Part shown: piece by piece, positions 23,359-31,727 of the stretch | Numbering within the stretch: the first letter of the stretch is position 1 | Layout of the letters: the number at the start of each line of letters is the position of its first letter | Assembly: GCA_021186555.1 (NCBI GenBank) | Contig: JAJKFL010000026.1 | Coordinates: forward strand, 6,713,209-6,777,208 | Length of the DNA stretch: 64,000 nucleotides | Direction of reading: 5' to 3' | From: Reticulitermes speratus | Lineage: Eukaryota > Arthropoda > Insecta > Blattodea > Rhinotermitidae | Notes under the pieces: generated by a model | The model's database searches: none | The model's input: the letters and a program-made list of their open reading frames with translations, nothing else | Told to the model about the DNA's origin: nothing | Translations under genes and position numbers: made by a program

Positions 23359-26300
23359 CACGCAAGTCTTATGGGTTCGAGAAAATTTAAATAAAAGCGA
23401 AAAGCACGCCATAATTGTTGCTCTTTGTATTTTTAAACCTTGTTCGCAGCATAAATTAACAAATTATTTAATACATCTGTAGTCTGTATAATGACTAGGA
23501 CACCGGCTGGACGGTCCGAGGTTCGAATCCGGTAAGGGAAAGATATTTTTCTCTTCTCCGAAATGTTCAGACCGGCTCTGGGATTCAGCCTCCTATTCAG
23601 TGGATACCGGCGTTCTTTCCTGAGCTTAAGTCGGCCGGGGCGTGATGTTGACCACTCACCTTCATTTAGTGCTAAGGTTAAGAATGAGTGGATCGGTACC
23701 TCTCTCCCCCTATGTACCTTCATGATGTGGTCAGGGACACCTTTACCGTTTTACTCATTCCTGAGGGAGAGTCGACACGTTAGGTCCCCTGCCCCTCTGC
23801 CCCCCCCCCCCCCACACAAAACTGTATTTATTTAAGAACTGGGATCTCCTTTGTCCCAGAAGGGCTAATTAACATACTTTCTATAGATGCTGTGTTTGCT
23901 TGCAGTGCTGTAACAGTTTAGTCCAATATAGTTACACACTCGAGTGACACTTTTATGTAACTTGGACATTTCCAATTGAGGATATCAGCCACTTAACGAA
24001 CTTAAACGATCCCGTCCTACATATTTAGACCCAATTGCCAGCTCAAATAATTTACAATCGCTTTAGAGTGGGCAGTCAGATTAATTTCTGTCTGACCTCC
24101 CAGTAAAGGTCTGAAAATAATTCGACATTGAAACAAATTAACCCTTGAAACACGGTGTTTACTGTATTGTCACCGGCAGTCACATTAAATGAAATGCATT
24201 TGTGCTTACGCCCTGCATTTGTGTTGCTTTTCGCTTCTCACAAGAAAGAAAGATTTTTCTCTTATTCAGGATCAACCGATATTTTTTTTCGTATTGGAGA
24301 CAAAGCATGTTCACTGTGAGATATGAACTGAATCTTAAATATAATTCAGATGAATTTCGTGTTTCGAAGGGTTAATTGAAGTGTGTTGTTATAAAACTAC
24401 CGTATGACTTACGTTTGAACTATCCGTGTGAAATGATTATTAGTTAAATTCACGGTGCAGTACGTTGCGTAAAAATTTTTACAGTTACTCGGCTGGTTAA
24501 GAATTTATAAACTTTTGTGATAACGAAGTTTTATTGCGGTATTCTCAAATACCGCTTTGAAGACCTAGACGTAGGTGAGTATAATATTAAAATGAATCTT
24601 AAAGTCATTAAGGTGGGAGGTGGACTATTTTGATTCAGATTAGGAACAGTAGAGGGCTGTTTTGAACACGGTAATGAGCCTTCGGTTTCGATAAAATGTG
24701 GGGAATTTCTTAACTAGCTGTGGAACTCTTTAACTTGTGAAGAAGGACTGTGTTCTGTGGAGTTCGTTCGTTCGTTTGTTTGTTTAGTTTAATTTGTGAG
24801 TTCGTTACGTAGCTAGCTGGCAGGAACTTGAGTCTCGCTGTCTCTTTAATGTATGTATTTAGAACTTGTGTTTGCGACAGGTCTCACTTTTGTGCATATG
24901 TAATCAAATACAAGTCAGTATAGTGACTACGTTACAGGCTGGATGACTGGCGTTAGGTCACCGATAGCTGCACGGATTTATTCTCTTTGCCACAGCGTCT
25001 AGACTGACTCTGAAATCCACCCAGTCTCCTACGCTCTACTTACCCTGGGCACTTACCCTGGTTGCAAAGCAGTCGGTACGTGAAAGTCAAAATCAACTTC
25101 TATTTACTATTGAGGTAAATGCGTGGAGTATACCTCCATTCTCGCTCCTACATCTACAGCGTAAGGTAAAGATTTCCCTGTATGTGCCATGCTGGCATAT
25201 GGGGGTGCGGAGGTATAGCTCCACTCATTCTTAATCTCGGTAATGGATAAAGGTGATTGTTCATCTTCACGCGTCGGCCGCTTTAGCGGCGAAAGAGTCG
25301 CCGGGACTCATTGAATAGAATGCTGTGTGGGTCTCAGAACCGATCTCGACGCTTTGGGAGTAGAGAGAAATCATTTCCACCTGCCGGGAATCGAGCCGCC
25401 ATTTCTGGGTCGTTTAGCTTGTAGCCTAAGTCACTATACTGACTAATTAAAGTAAAAGGTATGTATGTATCTGAAGATTCAGGTCTTTTGGGATGTTACG
25501 TCATGTCCACTGGTAAATAGTTATCGCGGTTTCAATGGATTAGAGTGTCTTCGTATTCAGTGTAAAGCAGCCCAAGACCCTGAAAATGAAGGCATTACGA
25601 GCTGTCAAAAGGTCGGAAACTATTTCCCAGTCGATACGGCGGTAACATCCCAGAAGACTTGAATCTTCAGTAGTGCTGCTGTGAGCACCTGTCATGGAAC
25701 TTTCGACACTGACTAGGTTCAACATTTATGCTCCTGTTAACTATTAACTTTTGATAATTCCAGACTTTCGGCAATAAAATGTTCGGCGAACTATCCTGGA
25801 CTGTTCCAGTGTTTGTGGCACTATCTACATTTGGTGGTGTGAACGGAATTCTGTTCACATCAGGTCGTCTCTTTCTGGTTGGTGCTCAGGAGGGCCACTT
25901 GCCTTCCTTTTTCTCATTCATCCATATACGCAAGTTTACGCCAGTACCTTCACTCATATTCACGGTAAGTGTCGTATATCCACCTGTGCAATCATCCCAT
26001 TATAGTACATGGTACATAGGGGATATGGAGGCAAGGTTTGTAAACTTGTGACTTGAGTGGCCAAATACAGTTAGAGAGACTGTTAATGGGTTAAAACCCC
26101 CTGTGCAAAATATATTGTGTAACATGAAAATTATATCATGAGGAATTTTATGATTTTTAGATTTTCCTTGGCGTTTAACAAAATGTATTTAATCTGAAAG
26201 ATATTTGTCTGAAGTGTTCGTCAGTTCTATTAATATTTTCTGATTGTTTGCAGTGTCTGATGTCTCTGGTGATGCTGTGTAGCTGTGACGTGTTTCAATT

Positions 26301-28571
26301 GATCGATTACTTCAGTCTTATCCTGTGGTTATCAGTAGCTGCATGCATTCTGGGATTGCTGTACCTTCGTCACAGTAAACCTAACATGCCTCGTCCAATC
26401 CGCGTTCATCTGGCATTACCTATTTTGTTTCTAATATGTTGCCTCTTTCTAGTATCAATCCCTGCACTAGAGAGGCCAGTAAATGCAGGTGAGGATATTT
26501 ATAGTCGCAGTGTCTATGAAATGGTAGATCACTGGGTTTGCAGATTACTTGTGGTTGTTAACAGAGCAAAAAACAGTGCAAATGCAAACTTAAAAACTAT
26601 GTCAATGGTATGTGTTGTAGTTTTTTTGTTAATCGAACACGTAACTCATAATACACATATTTATGGAACAGTGCACATCCATCTTTTGTAAAGTCCTGGA
26701 ATCAAAGAAAGAAATTGCTACTTACATGACTAAATGTTTCCCTCAAAATTACACCTTTGATTGATATCACTTGTTTAATCTAACAAAATCAAATTTTGAT
26801 TTCCTATCAAGGCTATTTCAACTCCATGGAGCAAAGTTCTTCTTGAGGAGCTAGTAACTAGTTAAGGAAATTCCCCACATTTTATGGACCACAAAGGTTT
26901 ATTCGTGTATTTACAAAAGCCTGCCACTGTCTGTCCCAAGTCAGGTGGATGCAGCCCATGCCATCTTCTCCTATTTAAGATCCATTTTATTATCATCATC
27001 TAATCTGTGTTTGAATCTTCCAAGTGGTCTCTTTCATTGAGGGTTTCCCACCAAAACCCTTATACATTTCTCTTCTGCCCCATACATGCCACACAATCAA
27101 TATTGCCATGTGGCCATACCCTGGCTCAGGCTGTTAGTCACTGGCCTCTCACTGTTAGGCTCAGTCCCAGACCAGTTCATGTTGGATTTGTGGTGGGCAA
27201 AGTGGCACTGGGACAGGTTTTTCTCTGAGTAGCTTGATTTTCCCCTGTAGGTATCATTCTACCAATGTTGCTCTCTCATTCCTTCATCAATCTGATGTCA
27301 TATGATCTTGGCAGTTGACAGTGTCACTAAATAACACACTTAAAAAAATATTGCCGTGCCAGATGCTTGCAGTAGTTTATGAAAAATCTTATTCCTACAC
27401 AGCATTTGAAAGTATGTATAATAATTTTTATTTATTTTAATTAACAATCAAACAATAGAACTATTTATTTTGCCCATATCATTTTCATACACTGCAACAT
27501 TGCAGTCTGTGAAACAAGCAGAAATTAAGCCACACACTGGATCTACCTTTATGAACTTTGTACAATGTAGGGAAAAATGTTCACACTTCATACTGTAGCG
27601 CAAAAAGTATAGCCAGGTGATAGCAAAAATTTACCATGTTTTGGCTTATGTTTTACATTACATAACACAGATGGAATTTTTAAAATCTGGATTGTATGTC
27701 TGCTCACGGCTGCAGAAACTGGTCATGACAATTGTAGACACACTTCAGAAAGAGAGTGTAATGATTTAGAGAGCCTGTCCTTTTGTTTCAGTTATTGGGT
27801 TGGCAATTACTTTGACTGGGGTGCCAGTGTATTATATATTTGTGAAATGGAGGAACAAATCAGAAAGACAAGACAGTATGTTCAGTAAGTACAAATCCAT
27901 ATTAATTTTAGTTTTTCATTCTGTGCGTTTGATTAAGATGTTTTTGGAATGAGTACAATTGTAATAAAAATTTATATGAAAAAAAAATTTGCATGTGCTA
28001 ATAACTTGTTCTGTAATGAAGATACCTTATTGCCTTCTTTCAGTTAATAAAAGTTTGAATGTGTTTTGTACACATTTATGATCAATTTTAAATTTAAGTT
28101 TAAATTTACATTTACCTATTATTACTGTTATATTTTATTTTATCTGAAAACTATTGTTTTCTACTTCCTGTTAGCTCATTTTCTGCATTAACATAGTCCA
28201 CTCAGCCTGCCGCCCCTATATGCAGCAGAGTAGTGGTGGAAAGTGACAAATGATAGTTGTCAGATATAATAAGGACCGTTTTTGTGATTATGTAAATTTA
28301 TTATGTCATGTCACCATATATCTAATTATTTCCCTTGAACTAGTAGCAAATTTATTTTCATTTTTAGAATTTCACCAAACACACATAAAATGAATACACC
28401 CCTTTCATAAAATAAGCAGTTATTGTGTTTGTCAGTGATAAAACCAAATTGTTCTTCATTATTTCTTCCTGTTTGTCCATTTCAGATAAGATTACAAGAT
28501 TTTTGCAAACTCTACTGGAAGTAGTTTCACCAGAGGAAGAGGAGAGGTTACTTGGACCTACAAAAACTTAG
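5519..28571 (+). CDS. SLC7-family (LAT/y+LAT-type) amino acid transporter light chain, 5'-incomplete
   Basis: Seven exons with canonical ag/gt borders and consistent phase: 5519-5644, 10174-10315, 21987-22110, 25764-25964, 26254-26488, 27792-27884 and 28486-28571 (stop TAG). They encode the last ~334 residues. A complete family member has about 480-500, so the first ~150 residues, TM1-4 and the heavy-chain cysteine are not visible. The first exon opens in phase 1 as (C)LLTAVNC, so more exons lie upstream. Segments seen: TM5 ([17 protein letters not shown]), TM6 with the signature [15 protein letters not shown]7 after [10 protein letters not shown]8 with [20 protein letters not shown]9-10, TM11, TM12 ([11 protein letters not shown]), and an acidic cytoplasmic tail [12 protein letters not shown]. 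Known family role: exchange of large neutral or cationic amino acids at the plasma membrane as the light chain of an SLC3/CD98hc heterodimer. The exact substrate cannot be read here. The first two visible introns (4.5 and 11.7 kb) are packed with repeats, whereas the 3' exons are compact. Confidence 0.93.
5794..6085 (+). mobile_element. Non-LTR retrotransposon ORF2 C-terminal fragment
   Basis: The translation contains [18 protein letters not shown] and [15 protein letters not shown], the C-terminal tail of a reverse-transcriptase LINE abundant in cockroach and termite genomes. A stop follows shortly, so it is a 5'-truncated 3' end. It lies inside the first visible intron of the transporter gene. 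Confidence 0.85.
6233..6530 (-). repeat. SINE type E (full, minus strand)
   Basis: Read on the minus strand: head with gccatcgctcaggcggttag and B-box gtgttcgatcctgg, then a body with acaaagtggcactgggacag, ending in the complement of ttgtggtgaagggtcccgc. Four further copies lie at 8633, 21345, 27105 and 62595. Confidence 0.85.
6531..8029. other. Repeat-derived intron sequence, no exon
   Basis: Two related tails, ccactgtgttttaaagggtt near 6764 and ccactgtgctttaaaggtta near 7776, resemble the TTAA-flanked element ends described at 24138. The stretch 7265-7530 (gcggacccccaagggtcc ... taggggcccgcaatttgag) looks like a degraded DNA transposon. No coding exon was recognised. Confidence 0.35.
8030..8190. 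mobile_element. TIR repeat family copy
   Basis: Interior motif aaacgtcggtacatttct and right end gtcacattccagaagtcagc, followed by gcgagaaccttaaattttt, the same outer end as the copies near 14262 and 37500. Confidence 0.6.
8228..8537 (+). repeat. SINE type C (full length)
   Basis: The head reads ggggcacgcggtgtcgcagt and then tggttgaggcactg, with B-box gggttcgattcccga. The body has tgagtaccaggagtatttcc, and the 3' end is ttgctttacctttaa. The head resembles a tRNA with an ordinary short variable loop. Three other copies are at 15634, 19756 and 38981. Confidence 0.9.
8633..8903 (-). repeat. SINE type E (full, minus strand)
   Basis: Minus-strand head gccatggctaaggcggttag with B-box gtgttcgatcccgg. 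The body runs to the complement of ttgtggtgaagggccccgca. It is closely similar to the copy at 6233. Confidence 0.88.
8904..10173. other. Intron sequence with one copy of an unnamed dispersed repeat
   Basis: No exon was recognised before the transporter exon at 10174. The segment 9740-9875 (ggctttttcaaattacgacg ... cggcctagagtatttcagcg) is a diverged relative of 13785-13925. The short ORF at 9704-9895 falls on it and has no domain. Confidence 0.4.
10375..10502 (+). repeat. SINE type D body fragment
   Basis: Contains gactcaggggcccattcatt, then cctgggggtaaagagactgg ggcgt, and the truncated tail cttcatggcgtgg. The head is absent. It lies 60 bp after a transporter exon. Confidence 0.65.
10503..12111. 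other. Intron sequence with one dispersed repeat
   Basis: Holds an (AAT)n run near 10770 and, at 11365-11600, a repeat with ctgtctgtctgcatggacca ... ttttcatgaaaattggtatt. Relatives of that repeat occur at 21600-21780 (minus) and 23095-23300 (plus). Nothing coding was recognised. Confidence 0.5.
12112..12576. mobile_element. hAT-type MITE
   Basis: The termini are CAGTGGTATTTAACCTGG and the inverted AGGTTGAGTACCACTG, the usual hAT pattern. The 8-bp flanks gtctttaa and ctctataa match at 6 of 8 positions, as expected for an old 8-bp target duplication. The inner termini carry repeated gggtacgcg motifs. No transposase is encoded. Confidence 0.85.
12690..12860. mobile_element. TIR repeat family copy, degenerate
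   Basis: Has the two diagnostic interior pieces, cggcgtttcggaggaacata and tcaccctaaacgttgcc, between ends related to the family (accgtatacactgg, catgatgccata-like). The ends are decayed. Confidence 0.4.
12861..13784. other. No gene recognised
   Basis: CpG-rich intron or intergenic sequence. ORFs at 13171-13356 (-), 13232-13462 (+) and 13490-13708 (+) have no domain or splice support. Confidence 0.3.
13785..13925 (+). repeat. Unnamed dispersed repeat, second copy
   Basis: Shares ggatttttcaaattataacg and ggcctagagtagttcagcgc with the segment at 9740-9875, at about 70-75% by eye. Its ends and class are unknown. Confidence 0.5.
14045..14262. mobile_element. TIR repeat family copy, long form
   Basis: Left end ttgaaatcttgtggtatgtc. 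The interior carries ctctcgacgtttctaagcat and its near-complement atcctctgaaacgtcgggaa. The right end reads taacgtcccagaagacttga and then atcttcagcaacac and gcgagaacctcaaattt. The two halves are inverted relative to each other. Confidence 0.75.
14315..14603 (+). repeat. SINE type D (full length)
   Basis: Head gggatagctcagtcggtata with B-box gggatcgaatcccag. Core ctttcccgggggtaaagcgg, tail ccttcatgacctgttctagg, and end ctttaccttt. A target-site duplication ctgataacag lies at 14305-14314 and 14604-14613. This is the best template for the most frequent SINE in the window. Confidence 0.93.
14790..15050 (+). mobile_element. LINE 3' end fragment
   Basis: Related to the 5794 fragment: agaatagggacaagtggcgg ... 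gtgaatgcggtaataaacct, followed by aaaacgcggggaatttcttg and the gctagcttctcaagaaggac end. It also includes a degraded RT C-terminus. Confidence 0.7.
15051..15633. other. No gene recognised
   Basis: Mixed AT-rich sequence without identified exons or clear repeats. Confidence 0.3.
15635..15940 (+). repeat. SINE type C (full length)
   Basis: Same head and body as the copy at 8228. A 12-bp target-site duplication tattgaggaaag lies at 15623-15634 and 15941-15952, so the borders are certain. The tail ends in a T run. Confidence 0.93.
15953..16823. other. No gene recognised
   Basis: Unique-looking sequence with small ORFs (for example 16273-16494) that lack domains, conserved splice sites or repeat similarity. 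Confidence 0.3.
16824..17110 (-). repeat. SINE type D (full, minus strand)
   Basis: Complement of the 14315 copy, from aaggtaaagttctccctaga to the head complement ccgactacgctatcctgacc. The flanks ggaaattaaa and ggaattaaaa fit a slightly decayed target-site duplication. Confidence 0.9.
17111..17789. other. No gene recognised
   Basis: AT-rich intron sequence. The part near 17640-17770 may be a further degraded member of the repeat seen at 11365, but the match is weak. Confidence 0.3.
17790..18045 (-). repeat. Chimeric SINE: type E head on a type D body
   Basis: On the minus strand the head reads accatggctcaggcggttag with gggttcgattcctg, as in type E. The following body (complement of gctgacccagagcaggtctg and gaccgctggggaaaccgccc-like core) is type D. 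It is diverged, so the joint could be convergence of decayed heads. Confidence 0.5.
18365..18632 (+). repeat. SINE type B (full length)
   Basis: Head gatcccagtggccgcgcggt, B-box gggttcgaatcccac and body gagtgttgtgtgttgttgtc. The 3' part has gacactgaaacgggaaaacc and ends gactaaaaaaaa. It matches the minus-strand copy at 63627 over its full length. Confidence 0.92.
18838..18968. mobile_element. TIR repeat family copy, near-perfect palindrome
   Basis: Two arms of about 55 bp: cttctgggatgtgacactgt ... cgttttgaga, then tctcgaaacg ... agtgacacagaaccacgtcc. The arms differ at few positions, so this copy folds into a hairpin and is among the youngest of the family. Confidence 0.8.
19061..19346. repeat. 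26-bp tandem repeat, 11 identical copies
   Basis: The unit is tgtccttgtagatctaaaca followed by tcatac. I found no substitution among the 11 copies. The array ends where the next unit reads tgtccctgta. Confidence 0.97.
19713..19752. repeat. (TA)n microsatellite
   Basis: A run of about 18 TA dinucleotides immediately upstream of a SINE C copy. A second TA run sits at its 3' end (20053-20072). Confidence 0.9.
19756..20052 (+). repeat. SINE type C (full length)
   Basis: Head ggcacgcggtggcgcagttg, B-box gggttcgattcccgat, core tcctgggggtaaaggcggcc and end tgctttactttat. It inserted into a TA-rich tract, which hides any target duplication. Confidence 0.9.
20073..20236. mobile_element. Short TIR element (MITE) in a TA tract
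   Basis: Perfect 12-bp inverted ends CAGGGGTGCACA and TGTGCACCCCTG. Both flanks are TA repeats. The ends fit a hAT-like element. It is 164 bp long with no coding capacity. Confidence 0.75.
20455..20590 (+). repeat. SINE type D, 3' fragment, degenerate
   Basis: Contains tttcgcgggggtaaatcggc, the variant tail agtgagcggagctatacgtt and catggcgtatgtcgggaaaa. The head is missing. Confidence 0.55.
20591..21344. other. No gene recognised
   Basis: One hAT-like terminus (ggttaaccactgctgtgat) near 20700. Otherwise AT-rich sequence without features. Confidence 0.3.
21345..21560 (+). repeat. SINE type E, diverged
   Basis: Head tgccatgtctcaggcggtta with gtcgccggtctcaccgcgga, body gtggcagtggatgaggtttt and cggtttccctttatcagtat. 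The 3' end is truncated. Confidence 0.75.
21561..21986. other. Repeat-rich intron end
   Basis: 21600-21780 is a minus-strand relative of the repeat at 11365 and 23095. 21815-21945 is a minus-strand SINE D head/core fragment (ggctgggcccagagccagtc). The transporter acceptor ctgtag follows at 21981. Confidence 0.45.
22795..23020 (-). repeat. SINE type D, degenerate
   Basis: Minus-strand order preserved: head complement gattcgctgtcgtccagccc, core complement gctctttacctccgggaacc and tail complement gaggtaaagctccaagcat. Confidence 0.6.
23095..23360 (+). repeat. Dispersed repeat with poly-T tract
   Basis: Contains gtttcatgaaatttgacata and gggtactttacatgattatg, related to 11365-11600. A pure T run occupies about 23332-23358. 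Confidence 0.5.
23485..23755 (+). repeat. SINE type D, diverged full-length copy
   Basis: B-box gaggttcgaatccggtaa, core ctttcctgagcttaagtcgg, tail accttcatgatgtggtcagg and end acacctttacc. The 5' half of the head is altered (aatgactaggacacc). Confidence 0.75.
24138..24375. mobile_element. TTAA-flanked MITE (piggyBac-like)
   Basis: TTAA followed by CCCTTGAAACAC at the left. At the right, the inverted GTTTCGAAGGG is followed by TTAA. TTAA duplication with short inverted ends is the piggyBac hallmark. The right subterminal aactgaatcttaaatataat is shared with the element at 52056. Confidence 0.75.
24575..24770 (+). mobile_element. LINE 3' end fragment
   Basis: Contains cctagacgtaggtgagtata, aggaacagtagagggctgtt, gataaaatgtggggaatttc and ttgtgaagaaggactgtgtt, parallel to 5794 and 14790 but decayed. 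Confidence 0.7.
24917..25150 (+). repeat. SINE type D, degenerate
   Basis: Head remnant cagtatagtgactacgttac, core ctgactctgaaatccaccca, tail gtggagtatacctccattct. It is strongly diverged. Confidence 0.5.
25163..25446 (-). repeat. SINE type D, diverged full-length copy
   Basis: Minus-strand copy from aaggtaaagatttccctgta to the head complement agtcactatactgactaa, with B-box complement gccgggaatcgagccgc. Confidence 0.75.
25470..25720. mobile_element. TIR repeat family copy, long form
   Basis: Left end gaagattcaggtcttttggg and then atgttacg. Right end cggtaacatcccagaagact and then tgaatcttca. The two ends are inverted copies of each other over about 29 bp. It lies just before a transporter exon. 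Confidence 0.85.
26830..26990 (-). mobile_element. LINE 3' end fragment
   Basis: Complement of the LINE end: ctagttaaggaaattcccca, cattttatggaccacaaagg, and gtcccaagtcaggtggatgc. CpG sites present in the 14790 copy are lost here. Confidence 0.7.
27105..27290 (+). repeat. SINE type E, CpG-decayed
   Basis: Head gtggccataccctggctcag, body gtggtgggcaaagtggcact and gacaggtttttctctgagta. Positions that are CG in other E copies are TG or CA. Confidence 0.75.
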
Positions 28572-28985
28572 GCATCAATTTTATGCGTTACAAAATGTCC
28601 TTTACTGTAACATTCCATGTCAGCTGGTCCAGATCTAAAAGCAGATTACATCAAGGACCCCAAAGTTAATTCACTGCGAGTCTCATTGTTTAAGACATTT
28701 ATTTTGCATACATGTATGTTCATAAGAGTATACCATGAACTTGAATCATTTAATTTATGAGTAAGTGATGTACATTTTACTATGAAGTGAATTGTATGAC
28801 AATCTATTTAATGGGAACAACAGTATTACTTGCGTATCTAAACTGTTAATTTGTTTTCCAGTTTATGTACAGTGCATGTCTATATATATGCAACTGTTGT
28901 GGTTTTCTGATGGAAGATATTATGTACATTTTGTGCAGCGAGTTCTTATACTCAGTAGTTATAATAATACAACCAATAAATAAAT
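28572..28985 (+). other. Probable 3' UTR of the transporter with poly(A) signal
   Basis: AATAAA at 28975-28980, inside an (AATA)n run about 400 bp after the stop codon, is the first strong polyadenylation hexamer seen. The ORF at 28792-28983 is a chance reading of this UTR. Confidence 0.5.
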
Positions 28986-29739
28986 AAATAAATGGATAGC
29001 TGAATGTAAAAAGCATTCACATTCTTTTGTATGTGAATCATATTTTATGTAATTATCAGTTACAAGATATTTTAAATAACCTGTTTGCCATTATGGACAG
29101 AATAGCTTCAGCATGTGCAAAAGCATGTGTAATTTACAGACTTTTCTGTCAAATATGCAAAGTGCCCTAAATTCAGTATTGTGTTTTCAGAGATCCCATA
29201 GGAATCAAGATGGAGATGTTCATGTAGCATAACAGTCCCAGGGTGTTAACTTTCTTTTGTTTGTCTTGAGTAAGAAAAAGTTCAGTTTTTCATTAAGTAA
29301 CATTGCAGCAGCAAGGTTAGTTGCATTTTAATTAAATATCTGTTTATATGTTCAGAAGACCATTGTAAACTCAGCACACTTTTCCTTTAATTATCTTGAA
29401 AATTGTAAGGCTTAGGTGAAAAGTGTTAAGGACATGGAGTTCATGTTCCATTCTTCTCTACAACTTTTGTTGAAAACATTATTACTCTGACAAATATTCA
29501 GTGAGCTTTGCCCCCCATGCATGCAGAGGACTTTTTGTAAAGTGAGAAATAAAATTATCTGGTCTGAATGAAAACTGAAATGGCAAGACAAATTTTAGTA
29601 AGACTTCTCAAGATGAAATTTTATCTGCTCAGTTGTTCTCGTGTCATTTTGCACAAACAGATGGAAGGACAGTCCAAAGAATTTTAATAGGTGTTCTGCA
29701 GGGTTGCCAATGTACCTAAAAATAAATGATTAAACATGC

Positions 29740-29860
29740 TAACTAACTAACTCCAAGAAGCAAGTCCTTCTTGACCAGCTGAGCTCCTCAGCTAGTCAAG
29801 AAATTCCCTGCATTTTTATGGAACCTGAAATGTTATTACTGCATTCACAACGTTTGATGC
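29740..29860 (-). mobile_element. LINE 3' end fragment
   Basis: Complement of the end: ctccaagaagcaagtccttc, gctagtcaagaaattccctg, catttttatggaacctgaaa. Confidence 0.6.
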
Positions 29861-29994
29861 TTCTAGTTGTTTGATTGCAGTTTCCTGATTCATTAAACAT
29901 AAAAGAGATGCTAAAATTTCTTCCCACTTGTCTTCTTAAAACCACTATTTAGTTATGAGATTGAAGTTCTCATAGTGGCATTGCTAAGTTATAA

Positions 29995-30155
29995 GTCGCC
30001 TGGGATGTGACACTGTGTTGTTGCACGAGTAGTTACAAACATTTTGAAGAATCATAGTGCTTGACTCTAAACATGAAGGCCCTACAGTCTTTTGAAACAT
30101 TATGAACTACTTGCCCTGTGATAGTGTCATATCCCAGAAGACCTGTCTTTTCCGC
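29995..30155. mobile_element. TIR repeat family copy, CpG-decayed
   Basis: Left tgggatgtgacactgtgttg, interior acaaacattttgaagaatca, right gtcatatcccagaagacctg. The AACGTCGG motif of other copies reads AACATTTTG here. Confidence 0.65.
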
Positions 30156-31727
30156 TGAATAGTTCTTAATCTGTGTAGCAGCTTATCACAGGAGTCATGA
30201 GAATACTTCCTTTGGACATGTCCACTGTCTGCATAAAAAGGACACACAATGTTTTGAAATAATGTCAGATTGTGTGAAAAGAAAAACAGACATGATGTTT
30301 AGGAAACAGTCTGTGATACATTGTATATCCTTTCTATCCATACATTGCATAACATCCAAAGAAAATACTCCTGTGATTAACAAGACTGTTTATACATACG
30401 TATTTGGTGCGTAAGTTGCTTCTTTATAGCAGAATTTAATTATTCAGTTAGTTGTAAGTTCTCTGCAACTATATTAAAAGTTTGGTATTATCTAATCATG
30501 GTAATAAGTGTCTCTGATATTTTACCAGAAATTAGTGATGCTGTTAGGTGGTCCATAATCAAGATTCAAATTGTTTATCTTCATAACATGAGTCACATTC
30601 ATTATCACTGTAGCATTCAGCTCAATTAGTAAAGTAAAGAGGCTTGTATTATAGAAATAGACTGCTAAACAGGTAAATGTAGCATTCAAATCTCAGCTGT
30701 GTTTGTTCATAACCCCAATTTCTCCAGCTAAATATAAAGCTATTACAGCATCTTCCAAATTCTTATTAACTCACCATTCATGACCATTTTCCTATCTCAT
30801 TTAATACTGCATAACCCCTGCAGTGCAAACTAACTTCACACGGTATGGCCCATCTTGTGAAGCTAACAGTTGTTCATCTTTGAAACTCACATTTGCTTAT
30901 CTATTCTCAGTATAATTTAATAATCGAAGAATTAATCATACTGTATGGGACTGATAACGTGAGACTTCAAAGGTATTTAAGAAATATAGTAGCGAGTGAA
31001 TAAACTGGGCTTTCTTTTCCCTCCTACTTGCCCCACTTCTTCATCTCACATACCTCAAAGTTATCAGTTCCCAACATTACTACGTCTCTAGTAACTGATG
31101 GCAGAGGAATGGCTTCTCAAAATGGATAATTTTGTACTTTCTGAAATGTGTGTGTGTGTGACATTTTGATGTACAACAGAATTCACAAAAACCTTATTTT
31201 AACCATTACCTGCAACAAAATTCAACAAATACAAATTATTATCCTTAATTTACACTCTTTGAACTAGTTCACTGACTTCTCAATGAATCTGGGTATAGTC
31301 AATGAAATGGAAAGCTTGAAAGAAACAAAACAAATCACTTTATGGGTCATTTATTGGAAAATTCTTACATGCTCCTCACAGGCACTTTGTTTACGATTTT
31401 GGATGCTTTAAATTGCGTGTCTTTATAACGCAAAATTAAAAAATGCCAGAACTTTTAACTAAAATACTCCTCAAACTGTGCACTGTAACATATGCTTGCA
31501 GAACAAATTACTGATCTGCACATTACTTCCAGTTCTGTCCTACCTCATACAATGGCCAAGCTGCCACACACTGTAGATACTGTTCAGTCACGAAGGTCAC
31601 TTTCAGATTAGGGTTCTTATTAGCTTAGTGACTTGACGTTTTCAGATCAGATACACTTATTTACATTGTGGGTCATGTAGCTCAATAAGAAATCAATCTG
31701 TAATGCTTTTCCTCAATTGTGAATAAA
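30156..31727. other. Intergenic region between convergent genes
   Basis: AT-rich, CpG-poor sequence. An inverted AATAAA (tttatt at 31348) could serve the minus-strand zinc-finger gene. No exon or clear repeat was seen. Confidence 0.4.
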
